A stretch of DNA of 64,000 nucleotides from Aquipseudomonas alcaligenes (GTDB lineage Bacteria; Pseudomonadota; Gammaproteobacteria; Pseudomonadales; Pseudomonadaceae), in contig NZ_QJRX01000009.1 in the NCBI RefSeq assembly GCF_003205495.1, positions 153,980 to 217,979 on the forward strand, in the 5' to 3' direction. The translations under genes and the position numbers were made by a program. Shown in pieces: positions 29,668-38,294 of this stretch (position 1 is the first letter of the stretch; each line of letters starts with the position of its first letter). The notes beneath the pieces were generated by a model. The model did no database searches and was not told the DNA's origin. It saw only the letters and a list, made by a program, of their open reading frames with translations.

Positions 29668-30456
29668 ATGGCACACGATGATTCACACCTGGGCGAACTC
29701 GAATCGACCCTGAAGGCGCATGCCACCCAACTCGTCGAGAGCCTGGAGAAGGGCCGTTTCGGCGAGGCGGTCAGCCTGATCCACGAGCTCAACAAGGCGC
29801 GCGACCACGGCCTGTATCAGGAAGTCGGCAAGCTCACCCGCGAACTGCACAACTCGATCGTCAACTTCCAGATCGACCCGCGCAATCCGCACGCGCAGGA
29901 GATCTCGCAGATCACCGACGCCACCGAGCGCTTGTCCTATGTGGTGCAGATGACCGAGAAAGCGGCCAACCGCACCATGGACCTGGTCGAGCAGAGCGCG
30001 CCGCTGGTCAACGACCTGGGCGACGAGGCACAGGCCCTGTCTGCCGACTGGGGCAAGTTCATGCGCCGCGAGATGGGCGCCGACGCTTTCCGCGACCTGG
30101 CCAAGCGCATCGAACTGTTCCTCGCTCGCAGCGAGCGTGACAGCCAGCGTCTGTCCGGCTACCTCAACGACATTCTCTTGGCCCAGGATTTCCAGGATCT
30201 CACCGGGCAGGTGATCAAGCGCGTGACCCAGCTGGTCACCGAAGTGGAGCGCGACCTGCTCAAGCTGATGCTGATGGCCAGCCATGTCGACCGCTTCGCC
30301 GGTATCGAGCATGACCTGGAGGCGCTGCGTGCCGAGCAAGAACAACAAAAAGAGCCTTCCAAGGGTGAAGGTCCGCAGATTCATGCCGATAAGCGTGATG
30401 ACGTCGCGTCCAGCCAGGACGATGTCGACGACCTGCTGTCCAGCCTTGGATTTTAG
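29668..30456 (+). CDS. cheZ: CheY-P phosphatase CheZ
   Basis: 262 residues, long helical hairpin with the catalytic-region block ILLAQDFQDLTGQVIKRVTQ and the C-terminal CheY-binding tail DDVDDLLSSLGF. It removes phosphate from CheY. Confidence 0.96.
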   Translation: MAHDDSHLGELESTLKAHATQLVESLEKGRFGEAVSLIHELNKARDHGLYQEVGKLTRELHNSIVNFQIDPRNPHAQEISQITDATERLSYVVQMTEKAANRTMDLVEQSAPLVNDLGDEAQALSADWGKFMRREMGADAFRDLAKRIELFLARSERDSQRLSGYLNDILLAQDFQDLTGQVIKRVTQLVTEVERDLLKLMLMASHVDRFAGIEHDLEALRAEQEQQKEPSKGEGPQIHADKRDDVASSQDDVDDLLSSLGF

Positions 30457-30485
30457 GGCTCTAGAAGAGCCTTTGGAGCGCACCG

Positions 30486-32669
30486 ATGAGCTTCGACGCC
30501 GATGAAGAAATCCTCCAGGACTTCCTGGTAGAGGCCGGCGAAATTCTTGAGCTGCTGTCCGAGCAACTGGTCGAGCTGGAGAGCCGGCCGGATGACATGG
30601 ACCTGCTCAATGCCATCTTCCGTGGTTTCCACACGGTCAAGGGTGGCGCCGGCTTCCTCCAGCTCAATGAGCTGGTGGAGTGCTGTCACATCGCGGAGAA
30701 CGTCTTCGACATCCTGCGCAAGGGTGAGCGGCGGGTCACCGCCGAGCTGATGGACGTGGTCCTGCAGGCGCTGGATGCGGTCAACGAAATGTTCAGTCAG
30801 GTGCGCGAACGCACCGAGCCGACCCCGGCCACTCCCGAGCTGCTGGCCGCGCTGGCACGCCTGGCCGAACCGGAGAGCGCCGACGAGCAGGCTGCCGAGC
30901 CTGAGCCCGAGCCGGTGGCCGAAGCGGCACCCGGTGGCGATATCACCGACAGCGAGTTCGAGCAACTGCTCGATGCCATCGGCGACCAGCCGGCTGCCGA
31001 GACTCCCGCCGCAGGCGGTGGCGACGAGATCACCGATGACGAGTTCGAGGCGCTGCTCGACCAGCTGCACGGCAAGGGCAAGTTCGCCGGTGCGGCCGAA
31101 GAGGCCCCGGTAGCCAAAGCGGCGGCCCCGGCTGCTGCATCCGCTGCTGACGAGATCACCGACGACGAGTTCGAGGCACTGCTCGACCAGCTGCACGGCA
31201 AGGGCAAGTTCGCCGGCGCGGTGGAAGAGCCCCCCGCAGCCAAAGCGGCAGCTCCTGCTGCTCCGGCTGCGGCGAGCGGTGGCGACGAGATCACCGATGA
31301 CGAGTTCGAGGCGCTGCTCGACCAGTTGCATGGCAAGGGCAAGTTCGCCGGCGCCGTGGAAGAGGCGCCTGCAGTCAAAGCGGCGACCTCGACGCCTGCA
31401 GCCAAGAAGGTGGAGCCGGCTAAGCCCGTGGCTGCCAAACCCGCAGCCAAGTCCGAGCCCGCCAAACCGGCACCTGCCGCTGCGGCCGCCGCCCCCAGCG
31501 AGGCGGAAACCACGGTGCGCGTCGATACCGCACGCCTGGACGAGATCATGAACATGGTCGGCGAGCTGGTGCTGGTGCGTAACCGCCTGGTGCGCCTTGG
31601 CCTGAACAGCGGCGACGAGGCCATGGCCAAGGCCGTGTCCAACCTCGATGTGGTCACCGCGGACCTGCAGACCTCGGTCATGAAGACCCGCATGCAGCCG
31701 ATCAAGAAGGTCTTCGGCCGCTTCCCGCGCCTGGTTCGCGACCTGGCGCGCAACCTGAAGAAAGAGATCAATCTGGAGCTGGTCGGCGAAGAAACCGACC
31801 TCGACAAGAACCTGGTCGAGGCCCTCGCCGACCCGCTGGTGCACCTGGTGCGCAACGCCGTCGACCATGGCATCGAGAGCCCCGAGGAACGCGAGGCCGC
31901 CGGCAAGGCGCGCGCTGGCCGCGTGGTGCTGTCGGCCGAGCAGGAGGGCGACCACATCCTGTTGTCGATCTCCGACGACGGCAAGGGCATGGACCCGGAG
32001 ATCCTCCGCGCCAAGGCGGTGGAGAAGGGGCTGCTGGACAAGGACGCGGCCGATCGCCTGAGCGAGACCGAGTGCTACAACCTGATCTTCGCCCCGGGCT
32101 TTTCGACCAAGACCGAAATTTCCGACGTGTCCGGCCGCGGTGTCGGCATGGACGTGGTGAAGACCAAGATTTCCCAGCTCAACGGCATCATCAACGTGCA
32201 CTCGGCCAAGGGCCAGGGCTCGAAGATCGTCATCAAGGTGCCGCTGACCCTGGCGATCATGCCGACCCTGATGGTGATGCTGGGCAACCAGGCCTTCGCT
32301 TTCCCGCTGGTCAACGTCAACGAGATCTTCCACCTCGACCTGTCGCGCACCAACGTGGTGGACGGCCAGGAAGTGGTCATCGTGCGCGACAAGGCGCTGC
32401 CGCTGTTCTACCTCAAGCGCTGGCTGGTCAATGGCGCGGTCGACGAGGAACAGCGCGAGGGGCACGTGGTCATCCTCACCGTCGGCAGTCAGCGCATCGG
32501 CTTCGTGGTCGACCAGCTGGTGGGCCAGGAGGAGGTGGTGATCAAGCCGCTGGGCAAGATGCTGCAGGGCACCCCGGGCATGTCCGGCGCTACCATTACC
32601 GGTGACGGGCGCATCGCCCTGATTCTCGACGTGCCGAGCATGCTCAAGCGCTACGCGCGTCGTATCTGA
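30486..32669 (+). CDS. cheA: Chemotaxis histidine kinase CheA
   Basis: 727 residues. The Hpt (P1) domain has the phosphorylated His49 in FHTVKGGAGF. The segment between P1 and the dimerisation domain (about 115-345) lacks an evident P2 CheY-binding domain and instead carries three near-identical copies of DEITDDEFEALLDQLHGKG at residues 180, 222 and 267, plus a diverged copy at 152, separated by Ala/Pro-rich linkers. Then follow dimerisation (VDTARLDEIMNMVGELVLVR), ATPase (HLVRNAVDHGIESPEER, SDDGKGMD, SGRGVGMDVV) and CheW-like (P5) domains. Confidence 0.97.
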   Translation: MSFDADEEILQDFLVEAGEILELLSEQLVELESRPDDMDLLNAIFRGFHTVKGGAGFLQLNELVECCHIAENVFDILRKGERRVTAELMDVVLQALDAVNEMFSQVRERTEPTPATPELLAALARLAEPESADEQAAEPEPEPVAEAAPGGDITDSEFEQLLDAIGDQPAAETPAAGGGDEITDDEFEALLDQLHGKGKFAGAAEEAPVAKAAAPAAASAADEITDDEFEALLDQLHGKGKFAGAVEEPPAAKAAAPAAPAAASGGDEITDDEFEALLDQLHGKGKFAGAVEEAPAVKAATSTPAAKKVEPAKPVAAKPAAKSEPAKPAPAAAAAAPSEAETTVRVDTARLDEIMNMVGELVLVRNRLVRLGLNSGDEAMAKAVSNLDVVTADLQTSVMKTRMQPIKKVFGRFPRLVRDLARNLKKEINLELVGEETDLDKNLVEALADPLVHLVRNAVDHGIESPEEREAAGKARAGRVVLSAEQEGDHILLSISDDGKGMDPEILRAKAVEKGLLDKDAADRLSETECYNLIFAPGFSTKTEISDVSGRGVGMDVVKTKISQLNGIINVHSAKGQGSKIVIKVPLTLAIMPTLMVMLGNQAFAFPLVNVNEIFHLDLSRTNVVDGQEVVIVRDKALPLFYLKRWLVNGAVDEEQREGHVVILTVGSQRIGFVVDQLVGQEEVVIKPLGKMLQGTPGMSGATITGDGRIALILDVPSMLKRYARRI
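31023..31355 (+). repeat. Three 72-bp coding repeats inside cheA
   Basis: Copies at 31023-31094, 31149-31220 and 31284-31355, in frame, encode 24-residue units beginning DEITDDEFEALLDQLHGKG and continuing KFAGA. Copies differ mainly at synonymous third positions. Spacers of 54 and 63 bp encode Ala/Pro/Lys-rich linkers. A diverged half-copy (DITDSEFEQLLDAIG) lies at 30939. Confidence 0.9.
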
Positions 32670-32708
32670 TCGTTCGCGGCTGGCTCGGCCAGTCGCTCTG
32701 GAGTGTTT

Positions 32709-33827
32709 ATGGCAGTCAAGGTCCTGGTGGTGGATGATTCCGGCTTTTTCCGCCGCCGGGTCTCGGAGATTCTCTCCGCCGACCCCAATATCCAGGTGGT
32801 TGGTACCGCCACCAACGGTCGCGAGGCCATCGATCAGGCGCTGGCGCTGAAGCCGGACGTGATCACCATGGACTACGAGATGCCGATGATGGATGGCATC
32901 ACGGCAGTCAAGAACATCATGCAGCGCTGCCCGACCCCGGTACTGATGTTCTCCTCGCTGACTCACGAGGGCGCCCGCGTCACCCTCGATGCGCTGGATG
33001 CCGGCGCGGTGGACTACCTGCCGAAGAACTTCGAGGACATCTCGCGCAACCCCGAGAAGGTCAAGGCGCTGTTGTGCGAGAAAGTCCATACCATCGCCCG
33101 CAGCAACCGGCGTTACAGCACTTTCAGCACTCCTGCGGCCAGCCCGGCGCCGGCTGCCGCGACCCAGGCAACAGCGCGTAGTAGCGCCACACCCGTCGCG
33201 GCCCCTGCCAGCCGGCCCAGCGCGGCACCGGCGACTCCGGCTCAGGGTGCGGCGCCAAAGCGCAAGTCCTACAGACTGGTGGCCATCGGTACTTCCACTG
33301 GTGGCCCGGTGGCCCTGCAGCGCGTACTGACCCAGCTGCCGGCCAATTTTCCGGCGCCCATCGTGCTCATCCAGCACATGCCGGCAGCCTTTACCAAGGC
33401 TTTCGCCGAGCGTCTGGATAAACTGTGCCGGATCAGTGTGAAGGAAGCCGAGGATGGCGATGTGCTGCGTCCTGGCCTGGCCCTGCTGGCGCCCGGCGGC
33501 AAGCAGATGATGGTCGATCCGCGCGGTGCGGTGCGCATCCTGCCGGGTGATGAGCGTCTCAACTACAAACCCTGCGTCGACATCACCTTCGGTTCGGCGG
33601 CCAAGTCGTTCAGCGACAAGGTGCTGGCCGTGGTGCTCACCGGCATGGGTGCCGATGGCCGCGAGGGTGCGCGCCTGCTCAAGCAGAGCGGCAGCCAGGT
33701 ATGGGCCCAGGACGAGGCCAGCTGCGTGATCTATGGCATGCCCATGGCGGTGGTCAAGGCCAACCTGGCCGACGCCGTGTACGGCCTCGACGAGATCGGC
33801 CGGCACCTGGCCGAGGCCTGCATCTGA
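32709..33827 (+). CDS. cheB: Chemotaxis methylesterase CheB
   Basis: 372 residues from ATG 32709 (GGAG 5 nt upstream; an in-frame GTG at 32703 is part of that site). Receiver domain with [12 protein letters not shown] and the acceptor in [12 protein letters not shown], an Ala/Pro/Thr-rich linker (about 135-185), and the esterase domain with GTSTGGP (active Ser), QHMPAAFT (His) and TGMGADG (Asp). It resets receptor methylation. Its stop overlaps the motC start. Confidence 0.97.
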   Translation: MAVKVLVVDDSGFFRRRVSEILSADPNIQVVGTATNGREAIDQALALKPDVITMDYEMPMMDGITAVKNIMQRCPTPVLMFSSLTHEGARVTLDALDAGAVDYLPKNFEDISRNPEKVKALLCEKVHTIARSNRRYSTFSTPAASPAPAAATQATARSSATPVAAPASRPSAAPATPAQGAAPKRKSYRLVAIGTSTGGPVALQRVLTQLPANFPAPIVLIQHMPAAFTKAFAERLDKLCRISVKEAEDGDVLRPGLALLAPGGKQMMVDPRGAVRILPGDERLNYKPCVDITFGSAAKSFSDKVLAVVLTGMGADGREGARLLKQSGSQVWAQDEASCVIYGMPMAVVKANLADAVYGLDEIGRHLAEACI

Positions 33828-34567
33828 TGGATGTACTCAGCCTCATCGGCGTCATCCTCGCCTTCGTCGCCATCATCGGCGGCAACTACCTGGAGGGCGG
33901 GCATGCCGGCGCGTTGATCAACGGCCCCGCGGCGCTGATCGTGATCGGCGGAACCCTGGGCGCGGCCTTCATCCAGGCGCCGATGGCGGTTTTCAAGCGC
34001 GCGCTGGCGATCCTGCGCTGGATCATCTTCCCGCCGCGCATCGACCTGGCCGGTGGCATCAACAGCGTGGTGGCCTGGAGCATGACCGCGCGCAAGGAGG
34101 GGCTGCTGGGCCTCGAGTCGGTGGCCGACATCGAGGCCGACCCCTATGCGCGCAAGGGCCTGCAGCTGCTGGTGGACGGCGCTGAGCCGGAGGCCATCCG
34201 CAGCATCCTCGAGGTCGACCTGTATACCCAGGAAGCCCGTGACATTCAGGCGGCCAAGGTCTACGAGAGCATGGGCGGCTATGCACCGACCATCGGTATC
34301 ATCGGTGCGGTGATGGGCCTGATCCACGTGATGGGCAACCTGGCCGACCCGAGCAAGCTCGGCAGCGGTATCGCCGTAGCCTTCGTCGCCACCATCTACG
34401 GCGTGGCCTTCGCCAACCTGCTGCTGCTGCCGGTGGGCAACAAGCTCAAGGCCATTGCCATGCGTCAGTCGCGTTATCGCGAGATGCTGCTGGAAGGCAT
34501 CCTGTCCATCGCCGAGGGTGAGAACCCCCGTTCCATCGAGCTGAAGCTGCAAGGCTTCATGGACTGA
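33827..34567 (+). CDS. motC: Flagellar stator protein MotC (MotA family)
   Basis: 246 residues with four membrane segments and the family block YAPTIGIIGAVMGLIHVMGN plus ATIYGVAFANLLLLPVGNKL. The start [20 protein letters not shown] overlaps the cheB stop. With MotD it forms the second proton-driven stator of pseudomonads, important on viscous media and surfaces. Confidence 0.97.
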   Translation: MDVLSLIGVILAFVAIIGGNYLEGGHAGALINGPAALIVIGGTLGAAFIQAPMAVFKRALAILRWIIFPPRIDLAGGINSVVAWSMTARKEGLLGLESVADIEADPYARKGLQLLVDGAEPEAIRSILEVDLYTQEARDIQAAKVYESMGGYAPTIGIIGAVMGLIHVMGNLADPSKLGSGIAVAFVATIYGVAFANLLLLPVGNKLKAIAMRQSRYREMLLEGILSIAEGENPRSIELKLQGFMD

Positions 34568-34580
34568 CGGGGTAGGGCGC

Positions 34581-35462
34581 ATGGCCCGGCGGCGCAATCA
34601 CGAAGAGCACGAGAATCACGAACGCTGGCTGGTGTCCTACGCGGACTTCATCACCCTGCTGTTCGCTTTCTTCGTGGTGATGTACTCGATCTCCTCGATC
34701 AACGAAGGCAAGTACAAGGTGCTGTCGGAGAGCCTGGTCGGGGTGTTCAGCGAGCCGGAGCGGGCGATCAAGCCGATTCCCATCGGCGACGAGAAGCCGC
34801 GCACCACCGAGCCCGATCGCTCGATGATCGAGGACAATCCCAACGGCAGCGCCAGCGAGGAGGTGAGCGACCCACTGCAGGAGATCGCCTCCAGCATGCG
34901 CGATGCCTTCGGCGACCTGATCGCCTCCGAGCAGCTGACCGTGCGCGGCAACGAGCTGTGGGTGGAAATCGAGCTGAACTCCAGCCTGCTGTTCCCCAGC
35001 GGCGACGCAGTGCCTAACGAGACGGCTTTCGCCTTGATCGAGAAGGTGGCGAAGATCCTTGCGCCCTACGAGAACCCGATTCACGTAGAAGGCTTCACAG
35101 ACAACCTGCCGATCAATACCGCGCAGTTCCCCAGTAACTGGGAGCTGTCCACCGCGCGGGCGGCCAGCATAGTGCGGATGTTGGCGATGGACGGGGTCAA
35201 CCCTGGGCGTCTGGCAGCGGTCGGCTATGGCGAGTTCCAGCCGGTGGCCGACAATGCCACCGAGGAGGGGCGCTCTCGCAATCGCCGGGTGGTGCTGGTG
35301 ATCTCGCGCAATCTCGACGTTCGGCGCAGTATCAGCGGGGTCGGCAGTGCCAAGGCCCAGGCGGACCCGGCACTGCAGCGGGCTGGCACGCAATCTGCAC
35401 CGCCAGCTCCTGTGGCGGCGCCGGTGACCGGTCCCGCCAATATTTCGACGCCTGCGCCATGA
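34581..35462 (+). CDS. motD: Flagellar stator protein MotD (MotB family)
   Basis: 293 residues. A single membrane helix near the N terminus with the ion-binding Asp in WLVSYADFITLLFAFFVVMY, a plug/linker region, and the OmpA-like peptidoglycan-binding domain (VEGFTDNLPI, NWELSTARAASIVRML, GRSRNRRVVLVI). The Ala/Pro-rich tail is variable. Confidence 0.97.
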   Translation: MARRRNHEEHENHERWLVSYADFITLLFAFFVVMYSISSINEGKYKVLSESLVGVFSEPERAIKPIPIGDEKPRTTEPDRSMIEDNPNGSASEEVSDPLQEIASSMRDAFGDLIASEQLTVRGNELWVEIELNSSLLFPSGDAVPNETAFALIEKVAKILAPYENPIHVEGFTDNLPINTAQFPSNWELSTARAASIVRMLAMDGVNPGRLAAVGYGEFQPVADNATEEGRSRNRRVVLVISRNLDVRRSISGVGSAKAQADPALQRAGTQSAPPAPVAAPVTGPANISTPAP

Positions 35463-35513
35463 GGCGCCTATCAGTTCTCGGTAAGGCATGACCGCGCCGG
35501 GAGGACGATGACG

Positions 35514-36302
35514 ATGAAAGTCTGGGCAGTAGCCAATCAAAAAGGTGGGGTCGGCAAGACCACCACGTCCATCGCCCTGGCGGGCCTGCTGGCCGATGCG
35601 GGCAAGCGCGTGGTGGTGGTCGACCTCGATCCGCACGGGTCGATGACCAGCTATTTCGGCCACGATCCGGATGCCCTGGAGCACAGCAACTACGACCTGT
35701 TCCTGCACCAGGGCAATGTACCGCGGGGGCTGCCGGCCAGCCTGCTGCTGCCGACCAGCCACGAGAGCATTGCCTTGCTGCCGTCCAGCACCGCGCTGGC
35801 CACCCTGGAGCGCCAGTCGCCGGGGCAGAGCGGTCTGGGGCTGGTCATCGCCAAAAGCCTGGCGCAGCTGTGGGACAAGTTCGATCACGCCATCATCGAC
35901 AGTCCGCCGTTGCTCGGCGTGCTGATGGTCAATGCCCTGGCTGCCAGCCAGCAGCTGGTGATTCCGGTACAGACCGAGTTCCTCGCCGTGAAGGGCCTGG
36001 AGCGCATGGTCAACACCCTCAACATGGTCAACCGCTCGCGCAAGCAGGCCTTGCCCTACACCATAGTGCCGACCCTGTTCGACCGCCGTACTCAGGCCTC
36101 GCTGAACACCCTGCGGGTGCTGCGCAACGCCTATCCCGAGCACCTGTGGCAGGCCTACATCCCGGTCGACACCCGCCTGCGCGATGCCAGCCGTGCTGGG
36201 CTCACGCCCTCGCAGTTCGACGGCAACAGCCGTGGCGTGATCGCCTATCGTGCGCTGCTCAAGCATTTGCTGGCCGGCCAGCCGACCGCTCAGGTAGCCT
36301 GA
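35514..36302 (+). CDS. parC: ParA-like chemotaxis-array positioning ATPase (ParC)
   Basis: 262 residues from ATG 35514 (9 nt after GGGAGG); an in-frame ATG at 35508 is closer to the site than usual. Deviant Walker A KGGVGKTTTS, DLDPHGSMTSYFGHD, and Walker B-like HAIIDSPPLLGVLMVNAL. In Vibrio and Pseudomonas the ParC ATPase places chemotaxis arrays at the pole with ParP, encoded next. Confidence 0.9.
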   Translation: MKVWAVANQKGGVGKTTTSIALAGLLADAGKRVVVVDLDPHGSMTSYFGHDPDALEHSNYDLFLHQGNVPRGLPASLLLPTSHESIALLPSSTALATLERQSPGQSGLGLVIAKSLAQLWDKFDHAIIDSPPLLGVLMVNALAASQQLVIPVQTEFLAVKGLERMVNTLNMVNRSRKQALPYTIVPTLFDRRTQASLNTLRVLRNAYPEHLWQAYIPVDTRLRDASRAGLTPSQFDGNSRGVIAYRALLKHLLAGQPTAQVA

Positions 36303-36330
36303 GGGAGCCGGCTATGCTCAACAAACCGGT

Positions 36331-36358
36331 TCAAGTCAGCGCCCAGACCTGCCGATAG
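36331..36358 (+). promoter_or_regulatory. FliA (sigma-28) promoter upstream of parP
   Basis: TCAAGTCA (36331-36338), a 12-nt spacer and GCCGATAG (36351-36358) match the Pseudomonas FliA consensus TCAAGTTT-N12-GCCGATA closely. It lies in the 86-bp gap between parC and parP, with the start codon 30 nt downstream of the -10. It would give parP and cheW an independent late-class transcript. Confidence 0.87.
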
Positions 36359-36388
36359 GCTGTACAGACCTCTTTCGTGGAACGCCCT

Positions 36389-37207
36389 ATGAGTCGCACC
36401 GCCGTCCCCGCCACCCGCTCCCAGCAGGCCCTGCAGTCCTATCTGGACGCCCTGCTGCAGGAGGCGGCTGCCGAGCTGGAACAGAGCGTCGACATCGATG
36501 AATTCGAGGCCGCGGTGCTCGAGGAGCAGGTGCGCGACGCACGCCGCGACGAGCCGCGCCCGGTCCTGGCCCGCCCCCTGGCGCTGGCCGAGGCCAGGCC
36601 TCCGGTGCTGCCGACTATCGAGCTGCCCATGCCGATGGTGCAGGAACCCGCCGCACCGGTGGTCCAGGTTGTCGAGCCGCAGCCGACCATGGTGCAAGCG
36701 GAGCGTCCGGCTGCCGCAGTGAGTTTCGATGGCCGGCCGAGCTGGGCCGAGGAGCCGTTCGAGTGCCTGCTGTTCGACGTCGCCGGCCTGACCCTGGCGG
36801 TACCGCTGGTGTGCCTGGGCAGCATCTACCCGCTGGCGGGCGCCGAGTTGACCCCGCTGTTCGGCCAGCCGGACTGGTTCCTCGGCATATTGCCGTGCCA
36901 GGCCGGCAACCTGAAGGTACTGGATACCGCGCGCTGGGTGATGCCCGAGCGCTACCGCGATGATTTCCGTGAGGGCCTGCAGTACGTGATCTCCGTCGAG
37001 GGCTACGAATGGGGCCTGGCGGTGCACCAGGTCAGCCGCTCGATCCGCCTGCAGCCGAGCGAGATCAAGTGGCGCAGCCAGCGCTCGCAACGCCCGTGGC
37101 TGGCCGGTACGGTGATCGAACACATGTGCGCGCTGCTGGACGTCTCGGCCTTGGCCGAGTTGATCGCCAGCGGCGCCACGCGCAACGGGGCAGCCCGCCC
37201 GCACTGA
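36389..37207 (+). CDS. parP: CheW-domain protein ParP
   Basis: 272 residues from ATG 36389; an in-frame GTG at 36377 is possible. The N-terminal half is helical, then Pro/Val-rich. The C-terminal CheW-like domain (about 125-265) begins FECLLFDVAGLTLAVPLVCL and includes WFLGILPCQAGNLKVLDTAR. ParP binds CheA and ParC and stabilises polar arrays. The order parC-parP-cheW supports the name. Confidence 0.88.
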   Translation: MSRTAVPATRSQQALQSYLDALLQEAAAELEQSVDIDEFEAAVLEEQVRDARRDEPRPVLARPLALAEARPPVLPTIELPMPMVQEPAAPVVQVVEPQPTMVQAERPAAAVSFDGRPSWAEEPFECLLFDVAGLTLAVPLVCLGSIYPLAGAELTPLFGQPDWFLGILPCQAGNLKVLDTARWVMPERYRDDFREGLQYVISVEGYEWGLAVHQVSRSIRLQPSEIKWRSQRSQRPWLAGTVIEHMCALLDVSALAELIASGATRNGAARPH

Positions 37208-37236
37208 AGCGGCCGGCGCTCTATAGTTAACGACAA

Positions 37237-37269
37237 GCGGGCTCACCCGCGAACGCCGCCGAGGGCGGC
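37237..37269 (+). promoter_or_regulatory. Two small hairpins in the cheW leader
   Basis: GCGGG-CTCA-CCCGC (37237-37250) and GCCGCC-GAG-GGCGGC (37255-37269) lie side by side between parP and cheW, ending 21 nt before the cheW start. No T-tract follows, so they are more likely an mRNA processing or stability element than a terminator. Confidence 0.45.
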
Positions 37270-37290
37270 AATCAGACCGAGGCTAGGGAC

Positions 37291-37770
37291 ATGAAGAAAA
37301 CGTCAGCGCAAGGTTCCGAAGATCCTATCCTGCAGTGGGTAACCTTCCGCCTAGATAACGAGACCTATGGCATCAACGTGATGCAGGTGCAGGAAGTCCT
37401 GCGCTACACCGAGATCGCTCCGGTTCCGGGCGCGCCGGCCTATGTGCTGGGCATCATCAACCTGCGTGGTAACGTGGTCACGGTGATCGACACCCGCCAG
37501 CGCTTCGGGCTGTCGCCGGCGCCGGTGACCGACAACACCCGCATCGTCATCATCGAGGCGGACAAGCAGGTGGTGGGCATCCTGGTCGACAGCGTCGCCG
37601 AAGTGGTCTACCTGCGCCAGTCTGAGGTCGAGACCGCGCCGAACGTAGGCAACGAGGAGTCGGCCAAGTTCATCCAGGGCGTTTGCAACAAGAACGGCGA
37701 ACTGCTCATCCTGGTCGAACTGGACAAGATGATGTCCGAGGAAGAGTGGTCCGAGCTGGAGAGCATCTGA
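37291..37770 (+). CDS. cheW: Chemotaxis coupling protein CheW
   Basis: 159 residues, a single CheW domain: VTFRLDNETYGINVMQVQEV, APAYVLGIINLRGNVVTVID and GELLILVELDKMMSEEEW. It couples receptors to CheA. Confidence 0.97.
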   Translation: MKKTSAQGSEDPILQWVTFRLDNETYGINVMQVQEVLRYTEIAPVPGAPAYVLGIINLRGNVVTVIDTRQRFGLSPAPVTDNTRIVIIEADKQVVGILVDSVAEVVYLRQSEVETAPNVGNEESAKFIQGVCNKNGELLILVELDKMMSEEEWSELESI

Positions 37771-37773
37771 CCC

Positions 37774-38178
37774 ATGCTGGAGATCGCGGTGGCCGTGCTC
37801 GGCCTGTTCTGCGTGCTGCTCGCAGGCTTCTGCTATCAGCTGTCGCTGAAGCTGCGCCAGCAGGCCGAGCTGCAGAAGGAGCGTGACGCCCTCCGCGATC
37901 AGCGGCTCAAGGAGGTGAGCCGGCGCCTGGATGCCTACCTGACCGGCAGCATCCGCATGGGCGAGGAGCTGCACGAGCTGCGCCGCATCGTCGCGCCACT
38001 GCCCGACAAGCTCAGCCAGATGGAGCAGCGCGATCCCTCCAGCCTGTCCTTCACCCAGGCCGCGCGCCTGGTGGGGATGGGCGCCAGCGTCGACGACCTG
38101 ACCCACTCCTGCGGCCTCAGCCAGGCCGAGGCCGAGCTGGTCAGTCGCTTGCACCAGGCGCAGAAGCAGCGCGGCTGA
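37774..38178 (+). CDS. DUF2802 family protein
   Basis: 134 residues. One N-terminal membrane helix (about 3-22, EIAVAVLGLFCVLLAGFCYQ), a coiled-coil segment rich in Leu, Arg and Glu, and a C-terminal helix-turn-helix-like end (DDLTHSCGLSQAEAELVSRL). The DUF2802 family is regularly found directly after cheW in Pseudomonas; its function is not known to me. It starts 3 nt after cheW and is the last gene of the flagellar/chemotaxis block. Confidence 0.85.
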   Translation: MLEIAVAVLGLFCVLLAGFCYQLSLKLRQQAELQKERDALRDQRLKEVSRRLDAYLTGSIRMGEELHELRRIVAPLPDKLSQMEQRDPSSLSFTQAARLVGMGASVDDLTHSCGLSQAEAELVSRLHQAQKQRG

Positions 38179-38216
38179 GCTGCCTTACTCCCTTCCGTTC
38201 TTACCTTCCCGGTGGC

Positions 38217-38240
38217 CCGCGCTATTGATTCCAAGCGCGG
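38217..38240 (+). terminator. Hairpin after the chemotaxis block
   Basis: A 7-bp perfect stem CCGCGCT / AGCGCGG with a 10-nt loop lies 38 nt after the DUF2802 stop. There is no T-tract, so termination would have to be weak or factor-assisted. Confidence 0.4.
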
Positions 38241-38294
38241 CGCACCCCTCTACCTAAGCTGAATGCATGGGGCCGGCTTCCGAGGAGGTCCACC

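Noticed and set aside
31023..31355. Regularly spaced near-identical repeats, considered as a CRISPR-like array
   Set aside because: The 72-bp units stay in frame within cheA, spacers are coding and low complexity, and there are only three copies.
30453..33806. Very long open frame on the - strand opposite cheA and cheB (1117 codons)
   Set aside because: It mirrors the GC-rich third-position bias of the + strand genes; the + strand proteins have clear domains and the antisense product has none.
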